From Butyricicoccus faecihominis (lineage in GTDB: Bacteria > Bacillota > Clostridia > Oscillospirales > Butyricicoccaceae), in the NCBI RefSeq assembly GCF_024462775.1, contig NZ_JANGCE010000002.1:62001-126000 (forward strand): DNA of 64,000 nt, read 5' to 3'. This document shows, piece after piece, positions 43,703 to 52,678 of this stretch; position 1 is the first letter of the stretch; every line of letters begins with the position of its first letter. The notes beneath the pieces are model-generated. The model saw only the letters and a program-made list of their open reading frames with translations, did not search any database and had not been told where the DNA came from. Position numbers and translations under genes: made by a program.

Positions 43703-43715
43703 CTTTGCGCCCGTT

Positions 43716-44546
43716 TTACTCTGTCTCGGCGTGCTGCTTCGCGCCATAGGCCGTGGGAAAGTACCATGGCGTGCCGCCTGCCAGCGCGCCGCCGTCCACG
43801 TTATACACCTGCCCCGTCATATAGCTCGACGCGTCGGATAGCAGCAGGATTGTCATGCCCATCAATTCCTCCGGCTGCGCCATGCGGCGGCAGCAGGTCA
43901 TGTCCTCAATACAGGATAGGCGCGCCTGATCCTCTTTCAATTCGCGGCACAGCGGCGTTTCGATAAAGCCGGGCGCGATGGCGTTGGCCTGAATGCCAAA
44001 CCCGCCCCATTCGACCGCCATCGACCGCGTCAGTCCCAAGATACCGCTTTTGGCGCAGCCGTAAACCGAGCTGCCGCCGCAGATGCGCGTGGAATTGTAG
44101 GAGGCGATATTGACGATCTTGCCGCCCCGCCCCCGCATCGCCTTGCGCACCACCTGCTGCCCCATGAAAAAGGCCGCCTTCAGATTGACGTCCATGATCG
44201 CGTCGTACAGCGCCTCGTCCACATCGAGCAGGCCCAGCCGCTTGCTGACGCCCGCCCCGTTGACCAGACCGTCGATGCGGCCGTGCGCCGCAAGCACCTC
44301 GTCCACGCAGGCCTCGATCTCGCTCACCCGCCGCAGATCGACCCGATGCGCCGTATGTCCCGCGCCCTGCATGGTCGGTAGCACCGCCCGCACCGCATCC
44401 AAGTTCAAGTCGCACAGCGCTACCTCCGCGCCCGCGCCCGCAACGGCCCGCGCCATCTCGCTGCATATGCCGCCGCCCGCGCCGGTGATCAAAACCACCT
44501 TGCCTTCTAAAGAATAGTGTTTTCGCAGATTTTCCGCAACATTCAT
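43716..44546 (-). CDS. Short-chain dehydrogenase/reductase
   Basis: NAD(P)-dependent oxidoreductase of the classical SDR type, 276 residues. The cofactor motif TGAGGGICSEMA, NGAG (VNGAGVSK), the catalytic serine in NIASYNST and YGCAK for Tyr/Lys are in place, and the ending YMTGQVYNVDGG is typical. The acidic CDLNLD after strand 2 favours NAD(H). A polyol or hydroxy-acid substrate is likely. It is the last gene of the nine-gene left arm, 16 bp after the preceding dehydrogenase. Confidence 0.9.
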   Translation of the reverse strand: MNVAENLRKHYSLEGKVVLITGAGGGICSEMARAVAGAGAEVALCDLNLDAVRAVLPTMQGAGHTAHRVDLRRVSEIEACVDEVLAAHGRIDGLVNGAGVSKRLGLLDVDEALYDAIMDVNLKAAFFMGQQVVRKAMRGRGGKIVNIASYNSTRICGGSSVYGCAKSGILGLTRSMAVEWGGFGIQANAIAPGFIETPLCRELKEDQARLSCIEDMTCCRRMAQPEELMGMTILLLSDASSYMTGQVYNVDGGALAGGTPWYFPTAYGAKQHAETE

Positions 44547-44562
44547 AGCTGTAAGCTCCTTC

Positions 44563-45585
44563 TTATCCTCCCACCGTCAACACGATCTTGCAAGCGTCCG
44601 CTTCCCGCTGCAAGGCAAGCGCGAACGCTTGCTCGTACTGCTCCAGCGGGAACGTATGCGTCACAAAGCGCCGCAGCATATCCATGCGCGCGGGCAGCGC
44701 CGCCAGCACCTTAGGAAACATTTTGTACTGATGCCGGGTGCCCGCGATGGTTAACTCCTTTTGATTGAGCGGCGCGAAATTGACCGGGACCGGGTCGCTG
44801 CTGAACGACAGCGGCACGATCGCTCCCGCGGTCGCCGCCAGCTCGATCGAGAGCGGCAGCAAGGAAACGTCGTCCGTCGCGTCAAAGATCTCGTTCGCAC
44901 CCACGCCGCCGGTCTGTTCCATGACAAACGCCCGCAAATCATCTGTTCGCGGATCGATCGTCGCATCCGCGCCAAAGGCCGCCGCCCGGCAGCGACGGCT
45001 TTCACTTGGGTCGGATACGATCGCGCGGGCGCCCAGCCGCTTTGCGGTATCCAGCACCATCAGGCCGATCGGCCCCGCGCCGTGGATCAACACCGTGTCG
45101 CCGGGCAGAGTGCCCGCCCTCGCATGCGCCTGTTCGCCGATCGTACAGGGCTCGATCGCGGTGGCAAGCGCCCAACCAATATCGTCTGGCAAGTGGAACA
45201 GGTTGCGCGCCGGACTGACAAAATACTCGGCAAAGCCGCCGTCCACATGCACGCTGACGATCTGTAGATTCCGACATACGTTGCGCCTGCCCCGGCGGCA
45301 GGCGTGGCAATCGCCGCAGTATCGCAGCGGTTCCGCGATTACCCGGTCGCCGGGCGCAAGCCCGGTCACGCCATCGCCCACCGCTTGCACCTCGCCCACG
45401 ATCTCGTGCCCCGGAATGCGCGGGTACTGCGCCGCGGAATTGCCGCCGCAGAGCAAATGCAGATCCGAACCGCAAATGCCCACAGCGTGTACCCGGACCA
45501 GCACGTCGTCCGGCCGAATGATACGCGGCGGCTCCACCTCACGCAATCCATAAACGCCCGGCCTTTCGACCACGATTGCTTTCAT
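44563..45585 (-). CDS. Zinc-dependent medium-chain alcohol dehydrogenase
   Basis: A 340-residue polyol-dehydrogenase-like enzyme. Catalytic zinc ligands are in VGICGSDLH and GHEIVGEV; the structural zinc site CGDCHACRRGRRNVC is intact; the Rossmann motif is HGAGPIGLMVLD with acidic SDPSESRR, suggesting NAD. Its start overlaps the epimerase-like stop by 4 bp (45582-45585). It sits in the left arm of the LacI divergon; its substrate is probably the imported compound or an intermediate. Confidence 0.92.
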   Translation of the reverse strand: MKAIVVERPGVYGLREVEPPRIIRPDDVLVRVHAVGICGSDLHLLCGGNSAAQYPRIPGHEIVGEVQAVGDGVTGLAPGDRVIAEPLRYCGDCHACRRGRRNVCRNLQIVSVHVDGGFAEYFVSPARNLFHLPDDIGWALATAIEPCTIGEQAHARAGTLPGDTVLIHGAGPIGLMVLDTAKRLGARAIVSDPSESRRCRAAAFGADATIDPRTDDLRAFVMEQTGGVGANEIFDATDDVSLLPLSIELAATAGAIVPLSFSSDPVPVNFAPLNQKELTIAGTRHQYKMFPKVLAALPARMDMLRRFVTHTFPLEQYEQAFALALQREADACKIVLTVGG

Positions 45586-46259
45586 ACTGATACCGCCTTT
45601 CCTTCCGCTGCCGCGCGGATGCGCGGCACGATCCGATCATAGGGCGCTTGCTGCCCCAAAAGCACGCGGTTGCCGCAGATGAATCCGCGTACCCCCTGCT
45701 TTGCGAGCCGGGCGATTACCGCGGGCGTAACGCCGCCGTCTATCATCACGGTATAGCCCCACCGCGCCTGCCCGGCGGCAAACCGCTTGATCTTCGGCTC
45801 GACAAAGTCCAGATAGCTTTGTCCGGCAAAGCCGGGATTCACCGTCATCAGCAGCACATAGTCGCAAAGCGGCAGCAGCTCCTCCACCTGTGCTAAGGAG
45901 GTCCCCGGATTCACCGCCAGACCGCTCTTGCAGCCCAACGCGCGGATCGTCGCAAGGGTCGCCGCAGGGTGGCGGTCCGCCTCCGCGTGAACATACAGGA
46001 TGTCGGCCCCGTGCTCCGCCGCCAGACCGATGTAGCGCGCCGGATCGTTCACCATCATATGCACATCGATCGGCCGCTTCGTATGGCGGCGTATCGCGTC
46101 CAGATCCTGCATGCTCATTCCAAGGTTGCCGACAAAGCCGCCGTCCATCAGGTCAACATGAAACAGATCGACCCCCGCGCGGTCCAGCGCTTCCACCTCT
46201 TCCACGATGCGGTCCACCGGCAGGTAAAAGGCGGATACTGAAAGAACAAGAGATTGCAT
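45582..46259 (-). CDS. Ribulose-phosphate 3-epimerase-like protein with altered phosphate loop
   Basis: A 225-residue TIM barrel of the RPE/allulose-6-phosphate epimerase family. Catalytic and metal residues are kept: HVDLMDG (His34, Asp36), DVHMMV (His67), VNPGFAGQ, MIDGGV (Asp174). The last phosphate-binding loop, usually G-S/T-rich, reads CGNRVLLG (195-202), placing an Arg where phosphate normally binds. It is in the TRAP/dehydrogenase operon, not with pentose-phosphate housekeeping genes. Activity on a non-phosphate anion is possible but unproven. Confidence 0.85.
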   Translation of the reverse strand: MQSLVLSVSAFYLPVDRIVEEVEALDRAGVDLFHVDLMDGGFVGNLGMSMQDLDAIRRHTKRPIDVHMMVNDPARYIGLAAEHGADILYVHAEADRHPAATLATIRALGCKSGLAVNPGTSLAQVEELLPLCDYVLLMTVNPGFAGQSYLDFVEPKIKRFAAGQARWGYTVMIDGGVTPAVIARLAKQGVRGFICGNRVLLGQQAPYDRIVPRIRAAAEGKAVSV

Positions 46260-46358
46260 GCTTCGCCTCCCTTTTCTGTTTTGCTCGGATGAATCATTTT
46301 GCCCACCGGCGTGCTGCCGGCGGGCAAAAGAAATGTGTACGCTGTTGGTTTACCTTCC

Positions 46359-47654
46359 TTATCCCGCCAGCAGATTGGGCAAAAAGGTGACGATTTGCGG
46401 GATATACGTGATCAGCAGCAGGCAGATGATCAGCTGCGCGATATAGGGCAGCGCTTCCCTTGTATAGTCCTCTATTCGCGTGCCGGTGATCGAGGTGGAA
46501 ACGAACATCATCGCGCCAAACGGCGGCGTCATGCCGGCGATGGTCAGGTTGACCGCCAGCACGATACCGAAATGGATCAGATCGATGCCCAACGCCTGCG
46601 CTGCAGGCACCAAAAGCGGCGCGAGTAAGATCATCGCCGCGCCGCCGTCGAAGAACATACCGACGATGAGCAGCAAGATATTGACGACGATGAGGAACAC
46701 ATACGGGTTGGAAATGCCGCTGATGATCGCTTCGGAGATCATATTCGGCAAACGCTCCCAAGTCAAGTAGATCGAAAACGCCTGCGCGCCCGCCAGAATG
46801 AACATAACGCCGGCCGTGTTCACAACCGATTCCTTGATGATCTTCGGAATGTCGGACGGCTTAAGCTCCTTATAAACGAACATGCCGATGATAATAGCAT
46901 ACAGTACGCAAATCGCGCCCGCCTCGGTCGGCGTGAAAATGCCGAAGCGCAGGCCGAGAACGAGGCCGAACGGCACGAACAGCGCTGGGAGCGCGTCGAT
47001 AAAAGCACGGCCGAACTCGCCGCCGGAAGCCGCCTTTTCGCGCGAGGGCTTGTAGTTTCTCTTTTTGGAGATCCACCAAGTGAGCACCATCATGGTAACC
47101 GTAATGACGATGCCGGGGATATAGCCCGCATAGAACATTTTGGCGACCGAAACGTTAGAGGCTGTTGCGTATAGGATCAGGATAATGCCGGGCGGGATGA
47201 TCGGCGTGATGCACGAGGACGCCGCGGTGACCGCGCAGGAAAACGCGCGGTTATAGCCGAGCTTCTCCATCTGCGGCACCAGCATTTTGCTTTGCAGCGC
47301 GGCGTCCGCGTTCGCGGAGCCGGACAGGCCGCCCATCAGCGCGGAAAGCAGCACATTGACCTGCGCCATGCCGCCGCGCATTTGACCGACGATCATTTCC
47401 GCCAGCCCCATCAGACGCTTTGTAATGCCTGAATAGCCGAACACCACGCCCGCGCAGGTAAAGAACGGGATCGCCAAATAAGTAAACGATGAATTGGACG
47501 AGATCATTTTTTGTATCATGCTGCACGGGTCCATCGTCCCCGGGGCGAGCAGAAAATAGCTGGCAGCCGCAATGATCATAGAATAAGCGACCGGCACCTT
47601 GAGAAAGAACAGAACGAATAAAATGATGATCGGCACTACAGACCAGAATGACAC
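46359..47654 (-). CDS. TRAP transporter large permease (DctM family)
   Basis: Twelve-helix membrane subunit that drives sodium-coupled uptake of an anionic solute. It begins SFWSVVPIIILFVLFFLKVPVAYSM and has the DctM hallmarks GGLSGSANADAAL, AASSCITPIIPPG and FFDGGAAMILLAPLLVPAA. The start is GTG 47654 with AAGGGGG 7 nt before it; the frame extends further without a site. It lies directly after the small permease gene. TRAP substrates are mostly carboxylates or sulfonates; the exact one is unknown. Confidence 0.94.
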   Translation of the reverse strand: MSFWSVVPIIILFVLFFLKVPVAYSMIIAAASYFLLAPGTMDPCSMIQKMISSNSSFTYLAIPFFTCAGVVFGYSGITKRLMGLAEMIVGQMRGGMAQVNVLLSALMGGLSGSANADAALQSKMLVPQMEKLGYNRAFSCAVTAASSCITPIIPPGIILILYATASNVSVAKMFYAGYIPGIVITVTMMVLTWWISKKRNYKPSREKAASGGEFGRAFIDALPALFVPFGLVLGLRFGIFTPTEAGAICVLYAIIIGMFVYKELKPSDIPKIIKESVVNTAGVMFILAGAQAFSIYLTWERLPNMISEAIISGISNPYVFLIVVNILLLIVGMFFDGGAAMILLAPLLVPAAQALGIDLIHFGIVLAVNLTIAGMTPPFGAMMFVSTSITGTRIEDYTREALPYIAQLIICLLLITYIPQIVTFLPNLLAG

Positions 47655-47670
47655 AGCGTTTCCCCCTTTC

Positions 47671-48168
47671 TCAGGTACGTTCCTCAAGGGCGGCTTCTTC
47701 GATCTTTTCGCCCTTTAGGCACTTTATCATGTTATAGAATGAATAGCCGCCCAAGATCAGGGCCGCCGCCGGCACGCTCAGATCGACCCAGAAATACGGG
47801 ATGCGCAGGATCGGGGTCGAACGCACCAGCCCTTGGATCGAAAGCTCGATCCCCCAAACGATCAGGCCGATATTGGCCACGCCGACCAGCGCGAAGGTAA
47901 AAGCCTGTACTGCGCGCTGGACCCCTTCCGGCAGGCGGCTGACCAGCGCGTCAATGGAGATTAGCCCTTGATTGCGGTATACGATGCAGATGCCGAAAAA
48001 CACCGCCCAGTTAAAGCTGAGATAGGCGATCTCCTCCGCCCAAGCAAACGATTTAGAAAACAGAAAACGCGCCAGTACGTTGACCGTTATGACGCCGACC
48101 ATGACGACAAAGCCGGTTCCCGCCACGATCGTTTCCAGACGGTATAGGATATCTCCGAATTTTTTCAT
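47671..48168 (-). CDS. TRAP transporter small permease (DctQ family)
   Basis: A 165-residue four-helix membrane protein with the DctQ motifs VNVLARFLFSKSFAWAEEIAYLSFNW (only the start and SFAWAEEIA part is diagnostic) and a terminal helix AALILGGYSFYNMIKC. The start is ATG 48168 with GGAGG 8 nt upstream, not the ATG at 48183. It lies between the solute-binding and large-permease genes in the standard P-Q-M order. Confidence 0.92.
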   Translation of the reverse strand: MKKFGDILYRLETIVAGTGFVVMVGVITVNVLARFLFSKSFAWAEEIAYLSFNWAVFFGICIVYRNQGLISIDALVSRLPEGVQRAVQAFTFALVGVANIGLIVWGIELSIQGLVRSTPILRIPYFWVDLSVPAAALILGGYSFYNMIKCLKGEKIEEAALEERT

Positions 48169-48204
48169 ATGTGGTTCCTCCATCCGGTCCGGCAGTGCGA
48201 TCGC

Positions 48205-49221
48205 TTACGCGATCGCCTGCTGGATGCGCTCATACAGACCATCCGACCATTCCGGGAACTGCTTCGGCGTGTCCTGCGCGGCTTCGATAAACGCGGCCTT
48301 GTCGATCTCAATGATCTGCACGCCCTCGTCCACCAGCTTTTGCTCGTATTCCTTTTCCACGCTCTGCACCCGCTCGACCGCCTTATCGGCAAAATCGGAA
48401 GCGCAGTCGTCGATCGCCTTTTTCGCCTCGTCCGAAAGCGACTGGTACACCTCTTCGCTCATGACGATCGCGGTGGAGGCGATCAAATGCTCGGTGCGTA
48501 CCAGATACTTGCAGGGCTCGTACAGGCGCGCGGAATAGAGAAGGCCCATCGGAGACTCCGCGCCGTCCGCCACGCCCTGCGACAGCGCCTGATAGGTTTC
48601 GCTCCACGCGGTGTTGGTCGCGTTGCCGCCGAGCACGCGCACGACTTCGTTCCACATCGGCGTGGCCGCGCAGCGGATCTTCAGCTTGCCGATGTCCTCG
48701 CGCGAATGCACCTCTTTATTGCAGATCAGGTTGCGCGCGCCAAAGTAATGCAGATCGATCAGGTGCAGGCCCTTATCCGCCAGCGCTCGGCTCCAATCCT
48801 CGCCAACCTCGCTTTTCCAAAGCGTTTTGATCTGTTCGGGGGTCTGGATCAGGTAGGGCGCCATCCCGGCCGCCAGATCAGGCACGTAATTTGCCAGATA
48901 GGAAAGGTCGCAGTCCACCACGACCGGTTGGCCCATGGCCGCCATTTCCAGCACGTCGGCGGTGGCGCCGAGCGCTTCGGAGGGATACAGCTCGTAGTTC
49001 ACTTCCTCGCCGGAGGCCTCGCGGATATCGGAAAAGTACTCGTCGTACCACTGGTACTCGGGATCGGTGCTGGCCTTGACGAAGTTGAACTTCAGTGTGA
49101 CCTTGTTTCCGCCCGCCTCGCCGCTTTGCCCGCCGGCTGTTTTCGCGTCGCCGTTTCCGCAGGCCGCCAGTGATACGCACAGGCTCGCCGCTGTCAATGC
49201 TGCTAACAATCGCTTTTTCAT
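48205..49221 (-). CDS. TRAP transporter solute-binding lipoprotein (DctP family)
   Basis: The extracytoplasmic binding protein of the TRAP system, 338 residues. A lipoprotein signal KRLLAALTAASLCVSLAACG precedes the mature Cys. The DctP fold shows MGQPVVVDCDL, YFGARNLICNKEV, KIRCAATPMWNEVVRVLG with the arginine that usually binds the substrate carboxylate or sulfonate (R in IRCAATP), and YQALSQGVADGAESP. First of the three TRAP genes. Confidence 0.94.
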   Translation of the reverse strand: MKKRLLAALTAASLCVSLAACGNGDAKTAGGQSGEAGGNKVTLKFNFVKASTDPEYQWYDEYFSDIREASGEEVNYELYPSEALGATADVLEMAAMGQPVVVDCDLSYLANYVPDLAAGMAPYLIQTPEQIKTLWKSEVGEDWSRALADKGLHLIDLHYFGARNLICNKEVHSREDIGKLKIRCAATPMWNEVVRVLGGNATNTAWSETYQALSQGVADGAESPMGLLYSARLYEPCKYLVRTEHLIASTAIVMSEEVYQSLSDEAKKAIDDCASDFADKAVERVQSVEKEYEQKLVDEGVQIIEIDKAAFIEAAQDTPKQFPEWSDGLYERIQQAIA

Positions 49222-49302
49222 TGTGAAAACCCCTTTTCATTACACGTTCTTAGTTTGTCTTTTTTTTCTTTATTCATGATGCCAAACGGCAACCATAAAC
49301 AT

Positions 49303-50103
49303 TTATTCGCCCCGGTAGTTCGGTTCGCGCTTTTCCAGAAAGGCCGTTACGCCCTCCGCGAAGTCCTGATGCCGCGCCATATACCGGGTGTAGGTGACCT
49401 CCAGATCGTTTTTTCGCTTCATCTGAAAATCCTCCTGTGCGTTCAGGCACGCTTTCAGGTACCGAAGCACCAGCGGGCCGCGTTTCACCAGCTCCCGCGC
49501 CTTGGCCATGGCCGCGGGCATCAGCTCTTCCAGCGTATCGACGACCTGCGTCACGCCGCCGTACCGTTGCAGCTCCTCCGCCGTCAGAAAGGTGCCGCAG
49601 TAGCACATATCGCGCTGGATCATCGGCGGCAGGATGCGCCCCAGATGGCCCGAGCCGCCGACAACGGATAGCTTGGCCTCCGGCGCGCCGAACACGGTGT
49701 CCTTCACCGCGATGGTGATATCGGCCCCCGCCGGGTAGCACAGGCCGCCGCCCAGACAGTGCCCGTGCACCGCGCAGATGAGCGGCACGCGCAGCTCGTA
49801 CAGCGCCAGCGCCCCATCGTAATACTTTTCCTGTACGTTGGTCACGTCCCGGTCGTCGATGCTCTTCTTAAATCGTTTGATGTCAACGCCCACGCAAAAG
49901 GTTTTGATATCCGAATGCAGGATGCATACCCAAATATCATCCTCCCGATCAATGTAATCGCACAGCAGCAGAATCTCCTCCTGCACCGTGCCGCTCGCCG
50001 CGTTAACGGGCGGGTTGTGCAGCGTCATGACCGCAATGTGGTCCTCCACGGTCAAAAACACCTGTTCCAGCTTGTGCGCGCCCACGTGTTCCACTGTTTT
50101 CAT
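49303..50103 (-). CDS. Enoyl-CoA hydratase/isomerase (crotonase) family protein
   Basis: Acts on a CoA thioester. Oxyanion-hole motifs are visible in KTFCVGVDIKRF (first) and HGHCLGGGLCYPAGADI (second). The positions where classic hydratases have two catalytic Glu read differently: one lies in FGAPEAKLSVVGGSG, where the Glu is kept; the second is not evident. So hydratase, isomerase or lyase chemistry are all possible. It overlaps the CoA-transferase end by 4 bp, tying the two steps together. Confidence 0.88.
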   Translation of the reverse strand: MKTVEHVGAHKLEQVFLTVEDHIAVMTLHNPPVNAASGTVQEEILLLCDYIDREDDIWVCILHSDIKTFCVGVDIKRFKKSIDDRDVTNVQEKYYDGALALYELRVPLICAVHGHCLGGGLCYPAGADITIAVKDTVFGAPEAKLSVVGGSGHLGRILPPMIQRDMCYCGTFLTAEELQRYGGVTQVVDTLEELMPAAMAKARELVKRGPLVLRYLKACLNAQEDFQMKRKNDLEVTYTRYMARHQDFAEGVTAFLEKREPNYRGE

Positions 50104-51413
50104 GTCCCTGCCTCCTCGTTTCCATAGCGTTCGCGGTAAGCCTGCCGGAGCTCATCCCGGAAATCCGGGTGCGCGATAGAGATGAGCAGCCGCGCGCGTT
50201 CGCGCAGACTTTTGCCGCGCAGATCGACCGCGCCGTACTCCGTTACGATATAATGTACGTCTGTGCGGGTGGTCGTCACCGTGGTGCCCGGGGCAAATAC
50301 CGGCACGATACGAGAAACGGTACCATGCTTTGCCGTGGACGGCATGGCAAGAATCGCCTTGCCATTCGGACACATGGACGCGCCCCGCACATAATCGAGC
50401 TGCCCGCCGATGCCGGAAAACTGCTTTGCCCCCATGGATTCGGAATTGACCTGCCCGTTAAAATCGACCTGTAAGCAGGAGTTGATCGCCACCATTTTGT
50501 TTTGCTGCGCGATTACGACCGGATCGTTGACATAATCGACCGGCAGCATCAACACATCGGGGTTCTGGTCGACAAATTCATAAAGCTTTTTGCTGCCCAT
50601 CAAAAAGGCGGCCACCATTTTGCCCTTGTTCAGCGTTTTCGCCGCGCCGGTGATCACGCCCTTCCGGTATAGATCGACCACGCCGTCGGAAAACATTTCG
50701 GAATGGATGCCCAGATCCTTTTTATCGCCAAGAAATTTCAGCACCGCGTCCGGGATAGAGCCGATGCCGAGCTGCAAGGTCGAGCCGTCCTCGATCAGCG
50801 CCGCGCAGTTGCGGCCGATCGCCTCCTCCACCGCGCCGATGCTGCCGCCGCCCAGCTCGGGCAGCGGGCTGGACGCTTCCACCGCATAGGTAAGACGCGA
50901 AACGTGAATAAAAGAATCGCCCATGGTGCGCGGCATTTGGTCGTTGATCTGCGCGATCACGATCTTTGCCGCCAGCGCCGCCGGCTTAGTGCCGCCCACC
51001 GAAACGCCGAACGAGCAAAAGCCGTGCTTGTCGGGCGGGGTCAGGGATACCAGCGCCACATCGACCGGCATGGTGCCGTCCGTGAAAAACCGGGGCGACT
51101 GATAGAAGAAAAACGGGGTGTAATCCGCCCGCCCTTCCTGCACGGCGGCCCTTGTGGACGGACCGACGAACAGCGCGTTATGCCGGATGTGCCCTGCCAT
51201 TTTGGGCAGCGTATACTCGCCCTTGCCCATCGGCACCCAATGAACGATCTCCACATTTTTATACTGCTCATAGTTTTGCACCATCGCGTCCACCAAGACC
51301 GGCGGCTCGTTCGCGGCGTGCCCGAAAAACACGCGCGCGCCGTCCGGTATATGCTTCACCGCCTCCGCAGCCGTGGTCAGCTTGGCGCGGTAGATCTCTT
51401 TCCAATCCTGCAT
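50100..51413 (-). CDS. 4-Hydroxybutyrate/acetyl-CoA-type CoA-transferase
   Basis: Predicted to move CoA between a short acyl-CoA and an organic acid. The 437 residues match the 4-hydroxybutyrate CoA-transferase (AbfT/Cat2) group in overall motif order: VFFGHAANEPPVL, LGIGSIPDAVL, the catalytic glutamate in HSEMFSDGVVDLY, KQFSGIGGQLDYVRGAS and VTEYGAVDLRGKS. Butyryl-CoA:acetate transferases are close relatives and cannot be excluded. It is coupled to the crotonase gene and lies in the LacI left arm. The partner 4-hydroxybutyrate dehydrogenase-like gene is in the right arm. Confidence 0.9.
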   Translation of the reverse strand: MQDWKEIYRAKLTTAAEAVKHIPDGARVFFGHAANEPPVLVDAMVQNYEQYKNVEIVHWVPMGKGEYTLPKMAGHIRHNALFVGPSTRAAVQEGRADYTPFFFYQSPRFFTDGTMPVDVALVSLTPPDKHGFCSFGVSVGGTKPAALAAKIVIAQINDQMPRTMGDSFIHVSRLTYAVEASSPLPELGGGSIGAVEEAIGRNCAALIEDGSTLQLGIGSIPDAVLKFLGDKKDLGIHSEMFSDGVVDLYRKGVITGAAKTLNKGKMVAAFLMGSKKLYEFVDQNPDVLMLPVDYVNDPVVIAQQNKMVAINSCLQVDFNGQVNSESMGAKQFSGIGGQLDYVRGASMCPNGKAILAMPSTAKHGTVSRIVPVFAPGTTVTTTRTDVHYIVTEYGAVDLRGKSLRERARLLISIAHPDFRDELRQAYRERYGNEEAGT

Positions 51414-51440
51414 GTTGTGTTCAGCCCCTTTTATGCGTTG

Positions 51441-52475
51441 TTACGAAAAATCAATGAGTACTTTCAGCATGGATTTATCCCGCCGCGCCGCCTCAAACGC
51501 TTCCACGGCCTTTTCCTTTGGGTAAACAGCGGAAACCACCCGGCGTAAATGCTTATCGAGCAGACCGTCGTCGATGATCTTGGCCGCGGCTTCCATTGAG
51601 CGCGCGGTCGAATTGCGCACGCCCAAATAATTCGCTTCATTAAAAATGATCGCGTTCACATCAAAGCCGCTTTCAAACGAACCGCTGCCCGGCATGCCGA
51701 CCTGCACCATCGTCGCGCCCTGCCGCAGCATTTTCAGGCAGGTATCGAAGCCGCTTTGAAAGCCGGTCACTTCAAAAACGCGGTCAAATTTCCTGCCGCC
51801 CGTAACGGCGGTGCACTGCGCTTCAAAATCCGCGGCCGCAATATCCGCCACGTCAAAACCCAGCTCGCGCGCGATGCGGATGCGATCGGCGTTGATCTCG
51901 GCCAGCACCACGTGTGCAGCGCCGTTCAGCCGCGCCACCATACCGATCAGCACGCCGATGGTGCCCGCCCCGGCGATAAACACATCCTCGCCCGCCTGCA
52001 AGCCCGACCGCCGCACATCGTGCACCGCGATCGTCAGCGGCTCGACCAGCGCCGCGAGCTTCATATCGACCTCCGCCCGGAAGGGAACGATCCGGTCGGC
52101 GCGGCATTTCACATATTCGCTGTAAAAACCGTCGCAGCCCGCGCCCATGATCTCAATCCGCTTGCACAGGTTCTCACGCCCCGACCGGCACATCTCGCAC
52201 GATCCGCAGCCCTTGACCGCGTGGATCGCGACCTTATCGCCCGGTTTCAGATCGCGTCTTCGCACGCTGTCGATCGATACGATCTCGCCGCATACCTCGT
52301 GCCCCATGACAAAGGGCGGGCGCGCCGTCGGATGCTGGCCGGACATGATGTGCATATCCGAACCGCATATCCCCGCGTACCGGACGCGGACAACCGCTTC
52401 CTCTTCCTCCGGTTCCGGAATAGGCGCTTCCACCAGTTCCAGCTTGTTGATATCTGTTAAAACCAATTTCTTCAT
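51441..52475 (-). CDS. Zinc-dependent sorbitol/threonine-dehydrogenase-like enzyme
   Basis: First gene of the left arm; 344 residues. Catalytic zinc region YAGICGSDMH and GHEVCGEI, structural zinc cluster CGSCEMCRSGRENLC, and Rossmann motif AGAGTIGVLIGMVARLNG followed by LAEINADR are all present. It probably oxidises a secondary alcohol of a polyol or sugar acid with NAD. The upstream 200 bp carries several operator-like motifs, so expression is likely set by the adjacent LacI protein. Confidence 0.92.
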   Translation of the reverse strand: MKKLVLTDINKLELVEAPIPEPEEEEAVVRVRYAGICGSDMHIMSGQHPTARPPFVMGHEVCGEIVSIDSVRRRDLKPGDKVAIHAVKGCGSCEMCRSGRENLCKRIEIMGAGCDGFYSEYVKCRADRIVPFRAEVDMKLAALVEPLTIAVHDVRRSGLQAGEDVFIAGAGTIGVLIGMVARLNGAAHVVLAEINADRIRIARELGFDVADIAAADFEAQCTAVTGGRKFDRVFEVTGFQSGFDTCLKMLRQGATMVQVGMPGSGSFESGFDVNAIIFNEANYLGVRNSTARSMEAAAKIIDDGLLDKHLRRVVSAVYPKEKAVEAFEAARRDKSMLKVLIDFS

Positions 52476-52530
52476 TGCTCTATTTGCCTCGTTTCCGGTG
52501 CCGCTGCACCATATTCAAAGAAATGCTGTA

Positions 52531-52643
52531 AGAAACCGTTCTCGGTACCGCTCCCGCAGAGGTTTCAGAAATATCCCCTGTAAAGTGTAATCATAGGGGG
52601 ATTACCATATATAGCCGGTACCGTGACCGGCACCGTTCCCGCG
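52531..52643. promoter_or_regulatory. LacI-type operator cluster before the left arm
   Basis: GGTACCGCTCCCGC (52544-52557) and GGCACCGTTCCCGC (52629-52642), plus weaker GAAACCGTTCTCG (52532) and GGTACCGTGACC (52617). The shared core is an 11-bp odd-centred dyad GGNACCGNTCC. They flank the expected promoter of the 52475 gene. Confidence 0.6.
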
Positions 52644-52678
52644 ATCGAATAAAGAACCGTCCGCCCACGAATGTTCGC

